NCBI GenBank assembly: GCA_014084085.1
Contig: NPFB01000038.1
Location: 45,726-109,725 of the forward strand
Direction of reading: 5' to 3'
Length of the DNA: 64,000 bases
Origin: Hondaea fermentalgiana
Lineage: Eukaryota; Sar; Bigyra; Thraustochytrida; Thraustochytriidae
Part shown: piece after piece, positions 40,101 through 49,803 of the stretch
How the letters are laid out: every line of letters begins with the position of its first letter
Numbering within the stretch: position 1 is the first letter of the stretch
Made by a program: the position numbers and the translations under genes
Notes under the pieces: generated by a model
The model's database searches: none
Seen by the model: only the letters and a program-made list of their open reading frames with translations
What the model was told of the DNA's origin: nothing

Positions 40101-40776
40101 TTGCTTTCTCTTCATCAGCAGTATCGGGCGCGAGCATTTTTGCCGTCCCGTTCTCTTCGGCATGATTGTTTTGCTCCTTTTCCTCCTTTTTTGTCTGGTT
40201 CTTGACGTCGATACCCCCCTTTCCGCTTGACGCATCATCGTCATCGTCATCGGCTTCATTATCATCATCGTCATCATCATCATCTTCGTCGTCATCGTCG
40301 TCGTCATTGTCATCATCAACCTCGTGATCATCCTGCATTTTGTCAGCGTCATCCTTGGGCTCGCCAAGAGAACCATCCCTAGCATCGGTCTTGTCGTCTT
40401 GCGCGCCTGAAGATCCGACTTTTGCGGGTGTACTCACGTCGTCACTCGCGGCGTTGCTTGGCTGCTGCGCCGGGTCAGCGTCAGGGGCGTCGGGCATGTC
40501 TGCGTCTTGATCTTCGAGGCCGCCATTTGCGGACGGGCCGGCCCCGTCATTCGTGTCACCCTCCGCCTGAGACGTTGTTTCACCTTCGTCCGCTGGTGGC
40601 GGCGCGGCCTCCCCGAGCACGGCAAGGTTTGGCGGCGGCCCTCTGCGACGCGGTGACTGGCGAGGCGATTTCTGCTTTTCGCCTGGGTCGATTTCGTCGT
40701 CGCCGGAGCGGCGCGCGTCTGGGCGGTCAAGCGACGCCTTTTCGGCGGCGCCCGCGGCACGATCGCCGGCCTTCAT
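34102..40776 (-). CDS. ELM2-like / PLU-1-like / double-PHD chromatin protein (5' end uncertain)
   Basis: At least 2224 residues. Approximate order: an acidic N-terminus with long Asp runs (150-190); an ELM2-like region (about 325-525: YEMDAYQAPLPEL, later EQALEFLHRCEYDIKRA); PLU-1-like helical repeats (about 620-1130, with PLDLPGIEDAQ and PVDLTAERERLDAQL as in KDM5 proteins); further helical regions; PHD finger 1 (about 1810-1860: CLCRRGYTNEMLACSYCDEW); another PLVDH/PVDLPEEL-type helical block; PHD finger 2 (about 2070-2120: CFCQGLNLGTLMVFCDSCQK). This resembles the C-terminal half of a KDM5 demethylase, but no JmjC, JmjN or ARID was found, so a reader/scaffold role is more likely than demethylation. 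The ATG at 40776 is a minimum start: the frame stays open upstream, but its text becomes Arg-rich and runs into the gap at 41095. Confidence 0.85.
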   Translation of the reverse strand: MKAGDRAAGAAEKASLDRPDARRSGDDEIDPGEKQKSPRQSPRRRGPPPNLAVLGEAAPPPADEGETTSQAEGDTNDGAGPSANGGLEDQDADMPDAPDADPAQQPSNAASDDVSTPAKVGSSGAQDDKTDARDGSLGEPKDDADKMQDDHEVDDDNDDDDDDEDDDDDDDDNEADDDDDDASSGKGGIDVKNQTKKEEKEQNNHAEENGTAKMLAPDTADEEKANGQANKTDKDKEATLTVETDPPRPQLGANSKNGTPVITAASPGSSTRKRRRNSVDSANVAKRATLRPRLGGSQVKASPMLGVGGHASLAEGDEDEMEVDRPGESYPIRHPRYEMDAYQAPLPELRDRKELLSPAEGTFVTLDELPMRHMQLQIDENVVWRGRKNPAISSRAIDEYLFFCRQLTREKPVTGSHFWTRPKTKRLKKVPTAASLESSASAGGPNSAGNGANGADLVAEEPDDVEDTDKASDQGLTGAVAEPPLPNDLELRPAESDEQALEFLHRCEYDIKRAKFMLLAAHGAGTDSASIERKARLGLPGPGTVRTPRQGKSTPTFAWDAASSGADDGAGTASPAETSGTTRVRRAASAASTASANSNGANSGAKGLKNWVTSARSALAGRQPGTPTRRKLLQLLQEYAFVRADSNDAKAVASASEVAAQVEKKLKEVDDWIANAHDAVSLTKPDGHWTLQELQEFVSSVPSGVRLAELDCLKSVYASCVSLQEDFTRVMKTDVTPPPSLNELRLVLRRAQELPLDLPGIEDAQKRVTHIERLAEEILDIIPANRYWRKQLVMPSKSKRVATKRWESQPLATLRAKLQEAEACRVSFPTQRLLKYYVDEADAWLKRCEDASNGENVDVKLLLKLVKQAEVLPVDLTAERERLDAQLRRAQECIAKVRNAVPRAGKTTRGAQDMDKMELETLRALKNEAISIGIKQDDVDDMQRIVDEADAWKARARAALEDVDAVDAETLNSLIAESDQVPVIMPETDFLLAQVESKQVCEQIRAAIDSQTVSLRNLTKLVNKLSKLRKTLQVGGQPKSLDAGKCENLARNIVNNAVDWVQRAHFLCRVVREEDFGGEEKVKPKKRKRNYKKFGNQKTKLQGPFAAYERVTFSMFANFYKDGAEMPVDLSLPLQDLITLRGDLEVTKASLRAFISSCGVKDNLKVLCSEGDAENVVPLPASNVAEAKDKDATPTKSLSTAEPMDVSNESAATETQTDTLASSAQDNTTLDAAKAVASDAAVAPAAAALENGTDAAPDTSKTEVAKSKKPSLSDIKLTLDKCLMVSVATVEEVLLRQAFEGGIAWIAKALALTPHRTEWEGVAALPKSEAEELSLESIKQLLEEAPSLYVDVSELTSDLEGTLDKINEWKQSASNLMSAYEAKLAEASVSWTAAHADSNGDDETMEDAESAQDDTLGRSEMAAVKMALGMDSLLGRTKRETVKKRASSAGSAKPGSAAAVAAARAQEQLERDAELGLVPRQEEAVNWANFEAGLDAMVASKFPELGSMDPMTSQDAMQLFAVPTPEEGKTTNENTDGSSDGSDTSFKMLPDDFATMAADARKLCDGLENEPVAQVAEREPAVQKARWLAEAGDFLEKAGKALRGTTEADMDTVRALVADGVRLKEVRIDAEAHHLKPYSFSGCIARGTKRLQRVGRNICAWNQVTQKRLGQAKSAAGFLALRVLVAEKLERSLFPTSPVEAEVRSELGKLVLWAKTTHERLSPERTGLGKADEIERLAAEGAKLKVNFAEVKELRSALRRATAWLKSLKRSGIESGTASVDHLVELLDQSEAIPVDLSEHTRVLKEATRQYCLCRRGYTNEMLACSYCDEWFHIGCVNISPTHAKRCARFCCPLCSVNRTSLAQLGLARAAIARVRVSWNARMARMADDGGSGAKDTGPATEALRALALWMEQAAPLVDHVVSAGEGPYDASMKTALAGLEDGPAGAKRCADVAHVKMALQFRLWSGDSVRRLRGRRAELEDYDKIRSAAASAVDAGQHEFFKFVSGVHRRAQLWSSRANAALHTPVGRMSQEDLLKELENIASAAQHIPVDLPEELAVSSAVMDEANRYCFCQGLNLGTLMVFCDSCQKWLHAKCCEVDVSTPEEAYAYFQCPTCCEAKGVPYEVPKIKYERAQGITPESTQATKQESVSADAPNQKVKDATTAGVGPTPSTDGASTFVQSSAPSGADGSASNIPATAASNVANSNNPSESANVEPASSSMEA

Positions 40777-42035
40777 GTCGGCCTCCGTCGCGCGCTCTGC
40801 CGCGAGACAGACGCCGCCGCCGTCGGCGTCGTCCACGGTGTCCTCCTGGCCGTCCTCGGACGCCGGGCTCGTCGCGCGCAAGCGTCGCACGCGATCCGGC
40901 GCGAGGCAAGGCGGCGGGCGTGGGGGGCGCGCAGCCTCGACTGCGAGCGTCGTCGCCGCCGTCGCGAGCCGCCGCCGCCGCTGCAGGCCGCCGCGAGCCC
41001 GTCCTCGCGCGTTGCTGGTCTGGGCTCGGCCGCGCGAGTCGAGATGGCGCCGATGTCCTCCTCTTTCCCGGAACCTGGCCGCTCGCGGCGGGCCNNNNNN
41101 NNNNNNNNNNNNNNNNNNNNNNNNNNNNNNNNNNNNNNNNNNNNNNNNNNNNNNNNNNNNNNNNNNNNNNNNNNNNNNNNNNNNNNNNNNNNNNGGCGGG
41201 CCGGGCGCGCTCCCGGGGCCGAGGGCGTGCGCGGGCCGCCCACGTGCCCCGTCTGTCGAAGGAGATCCGAGGGCGGTGCGGAGTCTGGGGCAAGATGCCG
41301 AGTTGAGATGAGATGAGCCAAGATGGCCTCCCCTTGCTCGCCCGCGACGGCCACTACGTCGCGTCAGCAAGCGACCCTTGCTGCCGAGAGTCTGCGAGGA
41401 CGCAGTCTGGGCGCGGGGCCTGGCTCCAAGCCTTGAGATCTGCCGCCCGGGTTGTTCGAGGGAGCCCAAGGAAAGGCCAACGTCTTGGCTTGGTCTCCCT
41501 GGCGTATTTTCATAGCTATCTATCTCCGGCTAGGCCTATCTCACAGTCAGTCCTTGTCTTACTCACTGTCAGAGATAAGCAGGCTCACTCAGTTGATGCA
41601 TTTACTACTAGGCCTACATAGAGCAACAAAAGGCCACTTTGCACAGCGTCGCTCAGTGGGGTGAAGAATGGGGCGATTCGCGGAACAACATTGAGATGAA
41701 GAGCGGAAAGGATGGCGAATGCGAGTGAAGAAGAACTTTGTTCATCAAATTCGCCTGGCATTCCTCTTTAGTGACGGCAAGAAAGATGTCCAGATAGTAA
41801 AAGAAGAAGAAAAAGGGAACAATCAAGAAGCAGGTGTCATAATGGGGAAGATAGATTCATTTGTGGCCATGGCTCGCTGAAGACGTGAAATTATAAGGCA
41901 CAGGAGCAGCGAGTAGAGTACAACACCATTCGAGAACGAGAGAGGCAGGGTTCGCTTTCGCGTTTTATCTTTTTCCTTTTGTTTCTTGGGGGAACCCAAA
42001 AAACACATGGTTCGCAGCCAGGGTTCGGAGAATTC
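40777..42035. other. Upstream region of the PHD gene, including a gap
   Basis: Very GC-rich up to the gap at 41095-41194, then balanced DNA to the end of the EF-hand gene. No other gene seen. True first exons or the start of the PHD gene may be hidden here. Confidence 0.5.
41095..41194. other. Assembly gap, 100 N
   Basis: Exactly 100 N, a conventional placeholder length. The sequence GGCGGGCC occurs directly on both sides, so the two contigs may simply overlap by a few bases. Confidence 0.99.
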
Positions 42036-43436
42036 TCAGAGAAAGCCGAGACACCTAGATTTGCGTTTCTTGGGAGGCAGATCGCCATCGTGCGCGAGCT
42101 TGTACGCTTCGATCTTCTCGCGCTCTGCCTTCTTTTTAAGGATTTGGGTCCAGCGCCGCGCCCCTAGCGTCCGGCGCTGCATTTTGTCCTGAAGCCGGAA
42201 AATAGGAAAGAGAAGCATGGGGAATCTGTTGTTGAGCTCCTTGAACTCGTCAAAGTCAATAAGGCCATCAGCGTTGGTGTCAAAGTTCTCAAAGGCACGC
42301 TGAAGGTTGCCGGGAAACATGGCAGGGGCGTTGAGATCAGCAATCATCTCGATGAACTCGTGCTCGTCAAGACTACCCGAGCCATCCTGTTGGCAAGGAG
42401 GAGCGCAATTATTGCATTGTGTGAGTCGCCTCATTTGTCATAAAATTGATGCGGCTTTGAAGAGAAGTGAGGCCCATTCAGCGTGGAACTTACCTTGTCA
42501 AACTGCTGAAAAATGTAAAAGAGAATGTCGTTTTGGTTGAAGATGCAAAAGGTAGTGAGGACGTGAACCATTTCGTTATAGCTGATCGTGTTGGAGTTGT
42601 CGACATCGATGAGACTGAATACGGCGTTGGTGAATACGGTCGGGTGCTCGTCGAGCATTTTGAAGAACTCATCGCGCGTAATGTCACCACTTCCGTCAAT
42701 ATCGGCGGCATCGAAACGAATGCGTAGCTTTGCAAGGTCTTTTTTGGTAATACCGAGAAGCTCCACCGCCTGCGACGTGGCTCCCGTTACCTTGGTGTCC
42801 ACTTTGACGGCCCCCAGGGACTTGCCGAGCGAGGCCATGCGCCGAAAGGTGGAGTGTTTTTCATCCGGGTCGATGAGAGGCCTGCGCCACATGGCAAGAG
42901 CAGGACAGAAAATGAAAATGAAAATGGGAAGAAGCAGATAAGCCATGGTGGTGTCTTTGCGTGAGTGGAAAATTCACGTGGGGGACGAGATTTGGATGTA
43001 GCTCAACTTACACTGATTTCTTGCGACCCTCGGCGGCTCCGACTTTGGATCCGCGAGAGCCTGTTTTTGATCGATCAAGCTGTCGACGAGACTGTCCGCG
43101 ACCTTGCTCGGCGCCGACTCCAGATCGGCGCGAGGCGCGACGCGACATGTCTCCTCCGGCAGTGGTACTCCGTCGTGAGCCAGCTTTACCGGAGCTGATG
43201 GTACTACGTCGTGTGCTGGTGCCCATGGTACCAGCTGCAATTTGAGAGCGTCGCGAGTTCCGGTCTTCGGTTTTGTCAATGGATCGACGGACAGACTTGC
43301 TCTTAGGCACGACCATGCTTTTTGATCTTGCGCGTTGCATATCCCCCGTGCTTTTGTTTCTTTCGCCCATGCTTGACTTGCGGACGGGCGGTGTCGAGTC
43401 GCCCGTGATGACGGTGGCTCGCCTGGCGTTGCTCAT
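42036..43436 (-). CDS. Four-EF-hand calcium-binding protein, three exons
   Basis: Spliced exons 43012-43436, 42494-42881 and 42036-42386 give 387 residues. Intron 1 (42882-43011) has a GTAAGT donor and a pyrimidine-rich acceptor ending GCGCAG. Intron 2 (42387-42493) has GTAAGT and CCAACAG and is phase 0 inside the third EF loop, where FDK joins DGSGSLDEHE. Canonical 12-residue loops are at 202-213 (DIDGSGDITRDE), 234-245 (DVDNSNTISYNE), 270-281 and 307-318 (DTNADGLIDFDE), all with Asp at position 1 and Glu at 12. The first 140 residues are basic and Ser/Arg-rich (repeated RRS/RKS), probably disordered and phosphorylatable. Likely a calcium sensor; the partner is unknown. The ATG at 43436 has AAGATGA context. 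An in-frame ATG at 42946 would give a hydrophobic leader, which I read as intron sequence. Confidence 0.82.
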
Positions 43437-43700
43437 CTTTTTTTCTTCAGATTACAGGTTGGATGTAGATGGCCTTGTACCTGCGCTCCGTCGCGCCTGG
43501 CGCCAGGCGCGACTTGAGAGCTGCGTCGTGTTGGTGCGTTGTCGCGGGCGCCAAGGCCTCGCTGACAAGCGTCACCAGTTCGAGCGTGACCGGAGTCTGC
43601 TCGGCCACCTCCGGCTCACGCTTCCGGTGCCCTTTCGCCGTCGCGTTTGTCCGTCCAGTAGGCAGGCAAACAGGCGGGCAGGTAGACACGGCTAACCTAC

Positions 43701-43733
<33 letters not shown>

Positions 43734-46529
43734 TAGCCAGCCTATGCTCTGTTGCCTAGGTATACTCGACACTAGTACGGAGCGGTGAGCCTGCCGGACG
43801 ACCGACCCGACCCGGGTCATTTTCATTCCAACGGATAAATTGCAATTTCGTTTGTGCTACGAGTTGATCCGCCGAGTGCGGGGGCCTGACCTTGAGGTAT
43901 AATTATCTTGGTTCTCTCGCTCGTGCGTACGACGTTTTCAGAAGATGAAGAAGAAGAAGAAGAAGAAGAAGAAGAAAAAATGGTTGGTGCCGATTGGTGA
44001 AAAGTGAGACGCAAGCGCACTATTCTCGACATGTAAGGCCTTCCATCGCTCGTCCGAAGCTTTGCTCTCTCTACACGTACGCACACACGCGCACGAGCGC
44101 GTGGGCGCGACAAGGTTGTATTGAACGCGTGCAGATGACCGATGCAAGCAAGAGCAGCGGCAAGAGATCGAGCAAGCGTTCTTCCCTCACGGCATGTACA
44201 GCATACCATGACGCAGCGAGCGCAGTTGCGCGGCGCTTGTTTGCACGTGGCCCCTGATTGCACACGCTATTCCTAGAGGGAGACTATTTTAGAATGCGGC
44301 TTTGACAATCTACCTCACTTTGCACGTATGTATACGTACGTACGTACGCCCCGAATCTATCCGTCATGGCGCGGACGTCTCGGAGACCTTGTGCCATGCG
44401 CCTGCAGTGCACTGGCACCACAGGCTGCTCCATTCCATCAAAATTAATCACAGTGGCAGCGGCAGTGGCAGTGACAGCGTCAGCGGCGTGGCTGTGGCGT
44501 GCGCTGCCATCCACCATTCTGCCGTCGCCGTGTCTCGACCGTCCATTCGCAGTGGCTCACTTGCTCGTGCACTTTCACTGGCGCCACCAGTGTCGCGTGT
44601 ACTCGCGTAGTGTGTAGTATGTAGTAGGACGACACAAGCGCACCACTACAGTGCCTGGTCGAAAGAATACAACCACTCCATGGCGGAGGACTCGGAAGGA
44701 GAGCCATAAAGACGGAAGGCGCGGGGACCCGTCGGACCCTGTCGTGAGCGTCGGCAGGCTGCCGCTCGTGCACGCTCTTCTCCGCTCCTGCTCTGCTCTG
44801 GTCTCGGGCTCATCTGGCTGCTGCCGTCCCTGCCTCCGTCCGTGCGCCGTGTGCTTCGGGGTGCCCAGCATCCTGTCAAGCAAGGGACGATAATGCTCCG
44901 GCCAGCCGGAGCAGATGCACGCCCGCATGCACGCCCACGAGTCGCACCGGCCAGCTGCGGCTGGGCGCGAAGAAGCTCACTGTCAGGCCGAGCCCCTTGG
45001 TGGCTGTCGCTGTCGCTGTCGCCGTCTTGAAGCGGCACGCAAGCATCGAAGCAGGGTCGCGCCGGGCGGGCAGTGAAACGATTTCGACGGCGAGGATCGG
45101 CCCAAGCAGCAGCTGCAGTAGCCAGGTCGATCCATCCCTGCGTCCATCCTTGTCCTCGAGCCGCCTTACCTCGCTCTCGCAGCCTGGCTCTGTCGCCGTG
45201 CAGGTTGCCGGTGTTCTGCCTCCGCCCGCGAAGTGCGCGAGGTGGCACGAGCGACGCCGAGCGTGAGCGGACGAGCAGGGGCGCCCCGGCCGCGCTGGCC
45301 ACTCCACTTCCGCCAGGAAAGAGGGAGGGAGGGAGGGAGACTGGCGCGAGCAAGTGCAAGGCACGGAGCGGGTGGCAATGGCCGAGGGCGAGGGCCTCGG
45401 TCGCCTCGGGCAAAGAGGGCCGGGTGCATGCATCTATCTATCCACGCATCCACGTAGCAGGCACGTGCACGCGCGTATTTATTATCTGCACAGCAGCACT
45501 GCACTGGCCAGCGTGGTGCGCTGCGCTCCGCCGAAAAGCGTGACAGGGACGATGGACAGACGGCACGGGCCCGGACGCATGGCGGCGTACATACGTACAT
45601 GCCAGCGTGCGACCGTGACATGGCGAGCGGAGCGGCAGACATGTGCGAAACGGAGGGAGGAACGGAAATCAAGCTTACTTGCTTCCTGCCGACAGCGGGC
45701 GAGTCGCGTCGCGTCGCGAGGAAGAAGCCCGAGGCGATCGTTTTTTCGTGCCGTCACGACCGGCCGGGAGCGACAGCGCGGCCATTTGCGGCTGGCGGGG
45801 CGCGCAAGATCACACGGCCCGGCTCGCGCAAAGTAGACGCGCGCCGCGAGACCCGCTGCCGCCCGCACCCGGTCGCCGTAGCTTAGTCTCGGTAAGCTAG
45901 CGCTTCCCGGGCTGAGAGGACTTCGCAGCCCCCACACCTACCATCCAAGCTACGCCAAGCTGCCAGCTCCGCTCTAGCTTCTCGCGCAAGAACCCGCGCG
46001 CCAAACCGACGCGCGCCGCCCGCGAGCCCCTCGCGCGTCGCTCCTCGCCTCCGCCGCCGCCTCGCTCGCTTGCGTCCTCGCTCGCCTCGCTTCCCGGCGG
46101 CGAGGCGCGGCTGCTTCCGGCCGGCCCCGGCTCGCGGCCTCGGGGTCCCAAACAGCAGCGCGGCGAGGTACAGAAGCAAGCAAGAAAAGCTGGAAAAGCA
46201 AGCGAGCGGCGCACACCCTGGTCTCACTGGCCGGGTCGAGCGATCAATCAATCGATCGATCGACGGCCACGGCTGGACAAGGCGAGGCGATCACAACTCG
46301 CCTCGACTCGCAATTCTGCCACTTGCGAGCAGCGCCGCGGTCGAGGCCTCCTCTGAGCGGAGCGGCGCGAGCGAGAGTCGCAACTTGGGTACAGCCGGCA
46401 GGCAAGCAAGGTAAAAAGCTGGAGAAAAGCAGGAGCTGACTGTCTGTGTCTGTCAGTCAGCCTCCTCGGTCTCCGTCTGCCCTGCCCGGCCCTGCGCAGC
46501 GCAGCCCCTCGCCGCGCCAGACGAGCCAG

Positions 46530-46577
46530 CAGCGTCCGTCCTGCGCAGCGTCCGTCCTGCGCAGCGTCCGTCCTGCG
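46530..46577 (+). repeat. 16-bp unit, three tandem copies
   Basis: CAGCGTCCGTCCTGCG repeated three times without change. Confidence 0.95.
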
Positions 46578-46824
46578 CAGCCAGGCCGCCTGTCTCCGGA
46601 GAGACCACGCGAGCCGCCGCGGGGGCCCGCCTCTCGCCAGCATCCCTCCCTCCTCGTCCTCACCCCTCCCGCGCGCAGCCCGGCCAGGCCCAGCCAGCCA
46701 GCCAGCCAGCCAAGCCAAGCCAAGCCAACGCAGCTCCGCGAGCTCGCCTCGCCTCGCCCGCGCCGCGCCGCCGCCTCGCAGCCGCGGGCGCCCGACCGGC
46801 CGCGGCGCAGCGCGCAGCCGCCTG

Positions 46825-46881
46825 GCAGGGCAGGGCAGGGCAGGGCAGGGCAGAGCAGAGCAGAGCAGAGCAGAGCAGAGC
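46825..46881 (+). repeat. GCAGG / GCAGA pentanucleotide array
   Basis: About five GCAGG units run directly into about six GCAGA units. Same orientation as the downstream Myb gene. Confidence 0.95.
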
Positions 46882-48033
46882 GGAAGGCGGGAAGCAGAGA
46901 GCAGAAAGCAGAAAGCAGGAGCAAAGCGGCATCAGAGGGCACGCAGAGCGCAGCGCCTGCGCCGGGCGAGACCACGCGAGGCGGGCGCGGCGCGGCGCGG
47001 AGCAGCGCAGAGCAGCGCAGAGCAGCGCAGCGCAGCGGGAGCCAGGAGCAGCAGCAGCGGGAGCCGCGGGAGCCAGGGGCGCGGCGGCGGCAGAGCGGGA
47101 AAGCAAGCAGCAAGCAGGCAAGGAAGGGAAAGCGGGAAAGGCGGCAGCCATCCCTCGCAGACGCGCCCGGCGGCGCTCAGGCGGCCGCGCTCGCAGCGCC
47201 CGAGACGCGCGCGCGAGCGGCGAGGAGGCCGGCACGATTGGGCGCGCGGGGTAGACTTCGGCGAGCGAGGGGCGGGAGAGAGGAGGAGCGGCGAGGTCCA
47301 AGGTCCACGGCACAAGGGGCGGCCGGCGGGCCTTTCGGTCGCCCCAAGGCCACCTTGCTCGCGGCTGTTCCGTCGACTTGCGCGCGGCGCCCTTCGAAAG
47401 AAGGGCGAGCGAGCAGGTACAGCTGGCCGCGCTCGCGCTCGCCCTCTCGTCGCTAGCCGCCGTAGCGAGCGAGCGAGCGCGCGTCGCTACGTTCGCGCGC
47501 CCGCGCGAGATCGTTGCATCGTCCTGGCGTAGAGAATTTTTCGACGCCTCCATCCTTCCTCCTACAAGCAAGCAAGCAAGCAAGTGGTGGGCAGGGCAGG
47601 GCAAGGCAGGGCAAAGCGGGCACGGGCAGGGCAGCTCCCCGCCTCGCGCCGCACGCAGCGCGCGGACGCCGGAGAGAGCGGACGCCGGAGCGCCGCCGCG
47701 CAGTGGACGCGCAGCTAACTAGCAGGGCGAGTATAGGCAGAAAAGCAGAGGACCCTCCTCGGCGCGGCGTATCCCGCCTCGATCCGCCGGTTCGCTAGCA
47801 CAGCACGGCAAACCCGCAGCGTGGCGCAGGACCTGTTGGGCTCCCCCCAATCGAGCTGGCCCACAGCAATCCAGCACAAGCTACGTACGGGTCAGGTGGC
47901 TTTGCTGCGGCTTTGCTTTCTCGCATCTGTGGGTAGCAGTCGCCGTCTGCGGGAAGACTCCAGGGCGGACGACCAGCACGACACGACGCCCGCCACTCAG
48001 CGCGCGCTTAGCGCTCTCTCTGCGGCCGGCAAA

Positions 48034-48197
48034 TTTCGTGGCGCCCCACTCGAGCGCGCGCAAGCCCGCGTCGCCAAGGCCCGCTCGCGGACGCGCCACT
48101 CGCGGAGCGAGCGAACTTCGTGGCGCCCCACTCGAGCGCGCGCAAGTCCGCGCCGCCAAGGCCCGCTCGCGGACGCGCCACTCGCGGCCGCGCCACT
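48034..48197 (+). repeat. 82-bp tandem duplication
   Basis: Two adjacent copies; GCGCCCCACTCGAGCGCGCG recurs at 48041 and 48123. The copies differ at only a few positions, and part of a third (CGCGCCACT) follows. Confidence 0.85.
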
Positions 48198-49803
48198 TGC
48201 GGACACGCGGCGCTCGTCGTCTCTCTTAAAGACACGGACGTGCGTGGGGCAGGCGAGACACGCGCAGACAAGAAGGGCAAGTCAAGTCAAGCGCGGGAAA
48301 GCAGGGCGCCGCAGCGCGCTCTGATTCGAGGGAAGCGTGACAGCCGCGCAGCAACAAAGCGCCGGCGAGGCCCCACTGCTCCCGCCGTTTCGCAAAGTCA
48401 GCGGCCCCTCTTGTGAAAGAACACCCCGACGCCTCTTCGGAACGGTCTCAAGAACGTTCCACTGCGACGTTCTATCGCGGCCCCGCGGACCCCCCCCGAC
48501 AAAGGAACGGGGACCCGTCAGCTCTTCCTTTTCTTTTTCTTTTCTTCCCCTTCCTCCCCCCGTGCAGCTTCGCGCAGGCTACCCCCAAAGAGGCAGGTGT
48601 TTCGCGCCGGTTCCGCGTGTTCCGCTGGCCTTGCGCCGGTGTTCGGCCGTAGTTCCCGGAGGAACAGAACGGGCAAGCGGCGAGTCGCTGCGTACCGAGG
48701 GGCCCGCGATTGACTCTGCTGTGGGCATTCGACCTTTTGGTCTGCCTGCTTGTTCGCGTCATTTTGCCCCCCCTCTTTCTTTCTCCTTCTTCTCCCCTTC
48801 TTCTTTTCCCTGATCAGCTAGCGCCGGCCCCGGCTCCGGCTCGGACTCCGGCGAGCACACCCAACAAAAAGATAGGCAGACAGAGCAAAGCAGAGCGGAA
48901 CAGAACAGAGCAGACAGACCGCCAAACAAAGCCTCGGGCCGTAGCGGCAGCAGCAGGCGGCAGCGACGCTTCAGTGGTCGCAGAAGGAGCGCAAGGCAAA
49001 GTCACATCTAGTCCCCAGAAACGAGTGACCGCGCGCACCCGCCCTTTCAGCGGATCAGTGTGTACCTCGCAAATCGAACGCCAAGGCCTCAGCTGTGGTC
49101 CCTTCTCCGCCAGGCTTGTCTTTCAGCCGACCGCCGCCAGCCCCCTTTCCGTCAGCCAGCCAGCCACCCAGCCAGCCCCTTTTGCGCTGACCTGACCTGT
49201 TTCGAGCTGCTGCTGCGCGCGGCGCGGTTAACCGTCCAGCGGGCCTGCGAAACAGAGCCAGCCGGCGAACGCGTGTGTCCATCCCCTCCGCCCCTTTCCA
49301 TCGGTTGCGCTCCTCAGAACTCGAACTACTTACATATTCACTGTCAGACAGACAGACAGACAGATAGGCAGACAGCCCCGCGCACACACGTCCCCAAAGC
49401 GAGCGCGCGCCGGACCGGGTTCCCCCACAGAACCTCCCCGCGCGAGCTGCTGCTGGAACGCCGTGGGGACCCGCGCCCTCCTTGCGGGCGGCGGAAGTCT
49501 CGCGGAAGACTCGAAGTGAAGGCCAGCCTCACCCCCGGTCTCCTCGCTCTTCTCCCTTCTCGCCTCCCTCTTTCTTTCTTTCTTTGTGTCTTTCCCTCCC
49601 TCCTCTCCTCCTCGCGCCGCGCCCGAGCTCCTCGCGCGCGACCGCGAGTCCCGGCGGCGTTGGGCCTTCCTCTCTCGCGCGTGCGAGCGAAAGAAGCAGC
49701 AGGCGCAGGGCGGGAGAAGGGGAGAAAAGAAGAAGGGAAGAAAGAAGGAAGGGAAGAAAAGAAAAGAAAAGAAGGGAAAAGCAGGTCGGGCGCCGAGAGC
49801 GCC

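Larger units (their letters stand above)
43437..49803. other. 6.4 kb GC-rich gene desert
   Basis: No gene supported. Long open frames on both strands are a by-product of GC-rich repeats (Arg/Ala/Gln/Ser-rich text without domains). Contents: CCAG repeat 43701-43740, GAA run 43946-43978, ACGT repeat about 44325-44348, GGGA run near 45328-45340, a 16-bp tandem triplet at 46530-46577, GCARR arrays at 46825-46881, about 47588-47632 and near 48885-48910, an 82-bp tandem duplication at 48034-48197, and a GACA repeat at 49345-49364. It lies entirely upstream of the Myb gene. Confidence 0.6.

Noticed and set aside
42431..42946. Signal-peptide-like start MAYLLLPIFIFIF for the EF-hand gene
   Set aside because: The hydrophobic codons are the pyrimidine tract of intron 1; splice sites and phase link the EF-hands to the upstream basic exon.
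46446..47456. 336-codon plus-strand frame
   Set aside because: Runs through GCAGG/GCAGA arrays and GC-rich repeats; composition only, no domain.
49060..49803. 248-codon upstream extension of the Myb protein
   Set aside because: No ATG at its start, contains GACA and purine repeats, and the ATG at 49804 has an excellent context.
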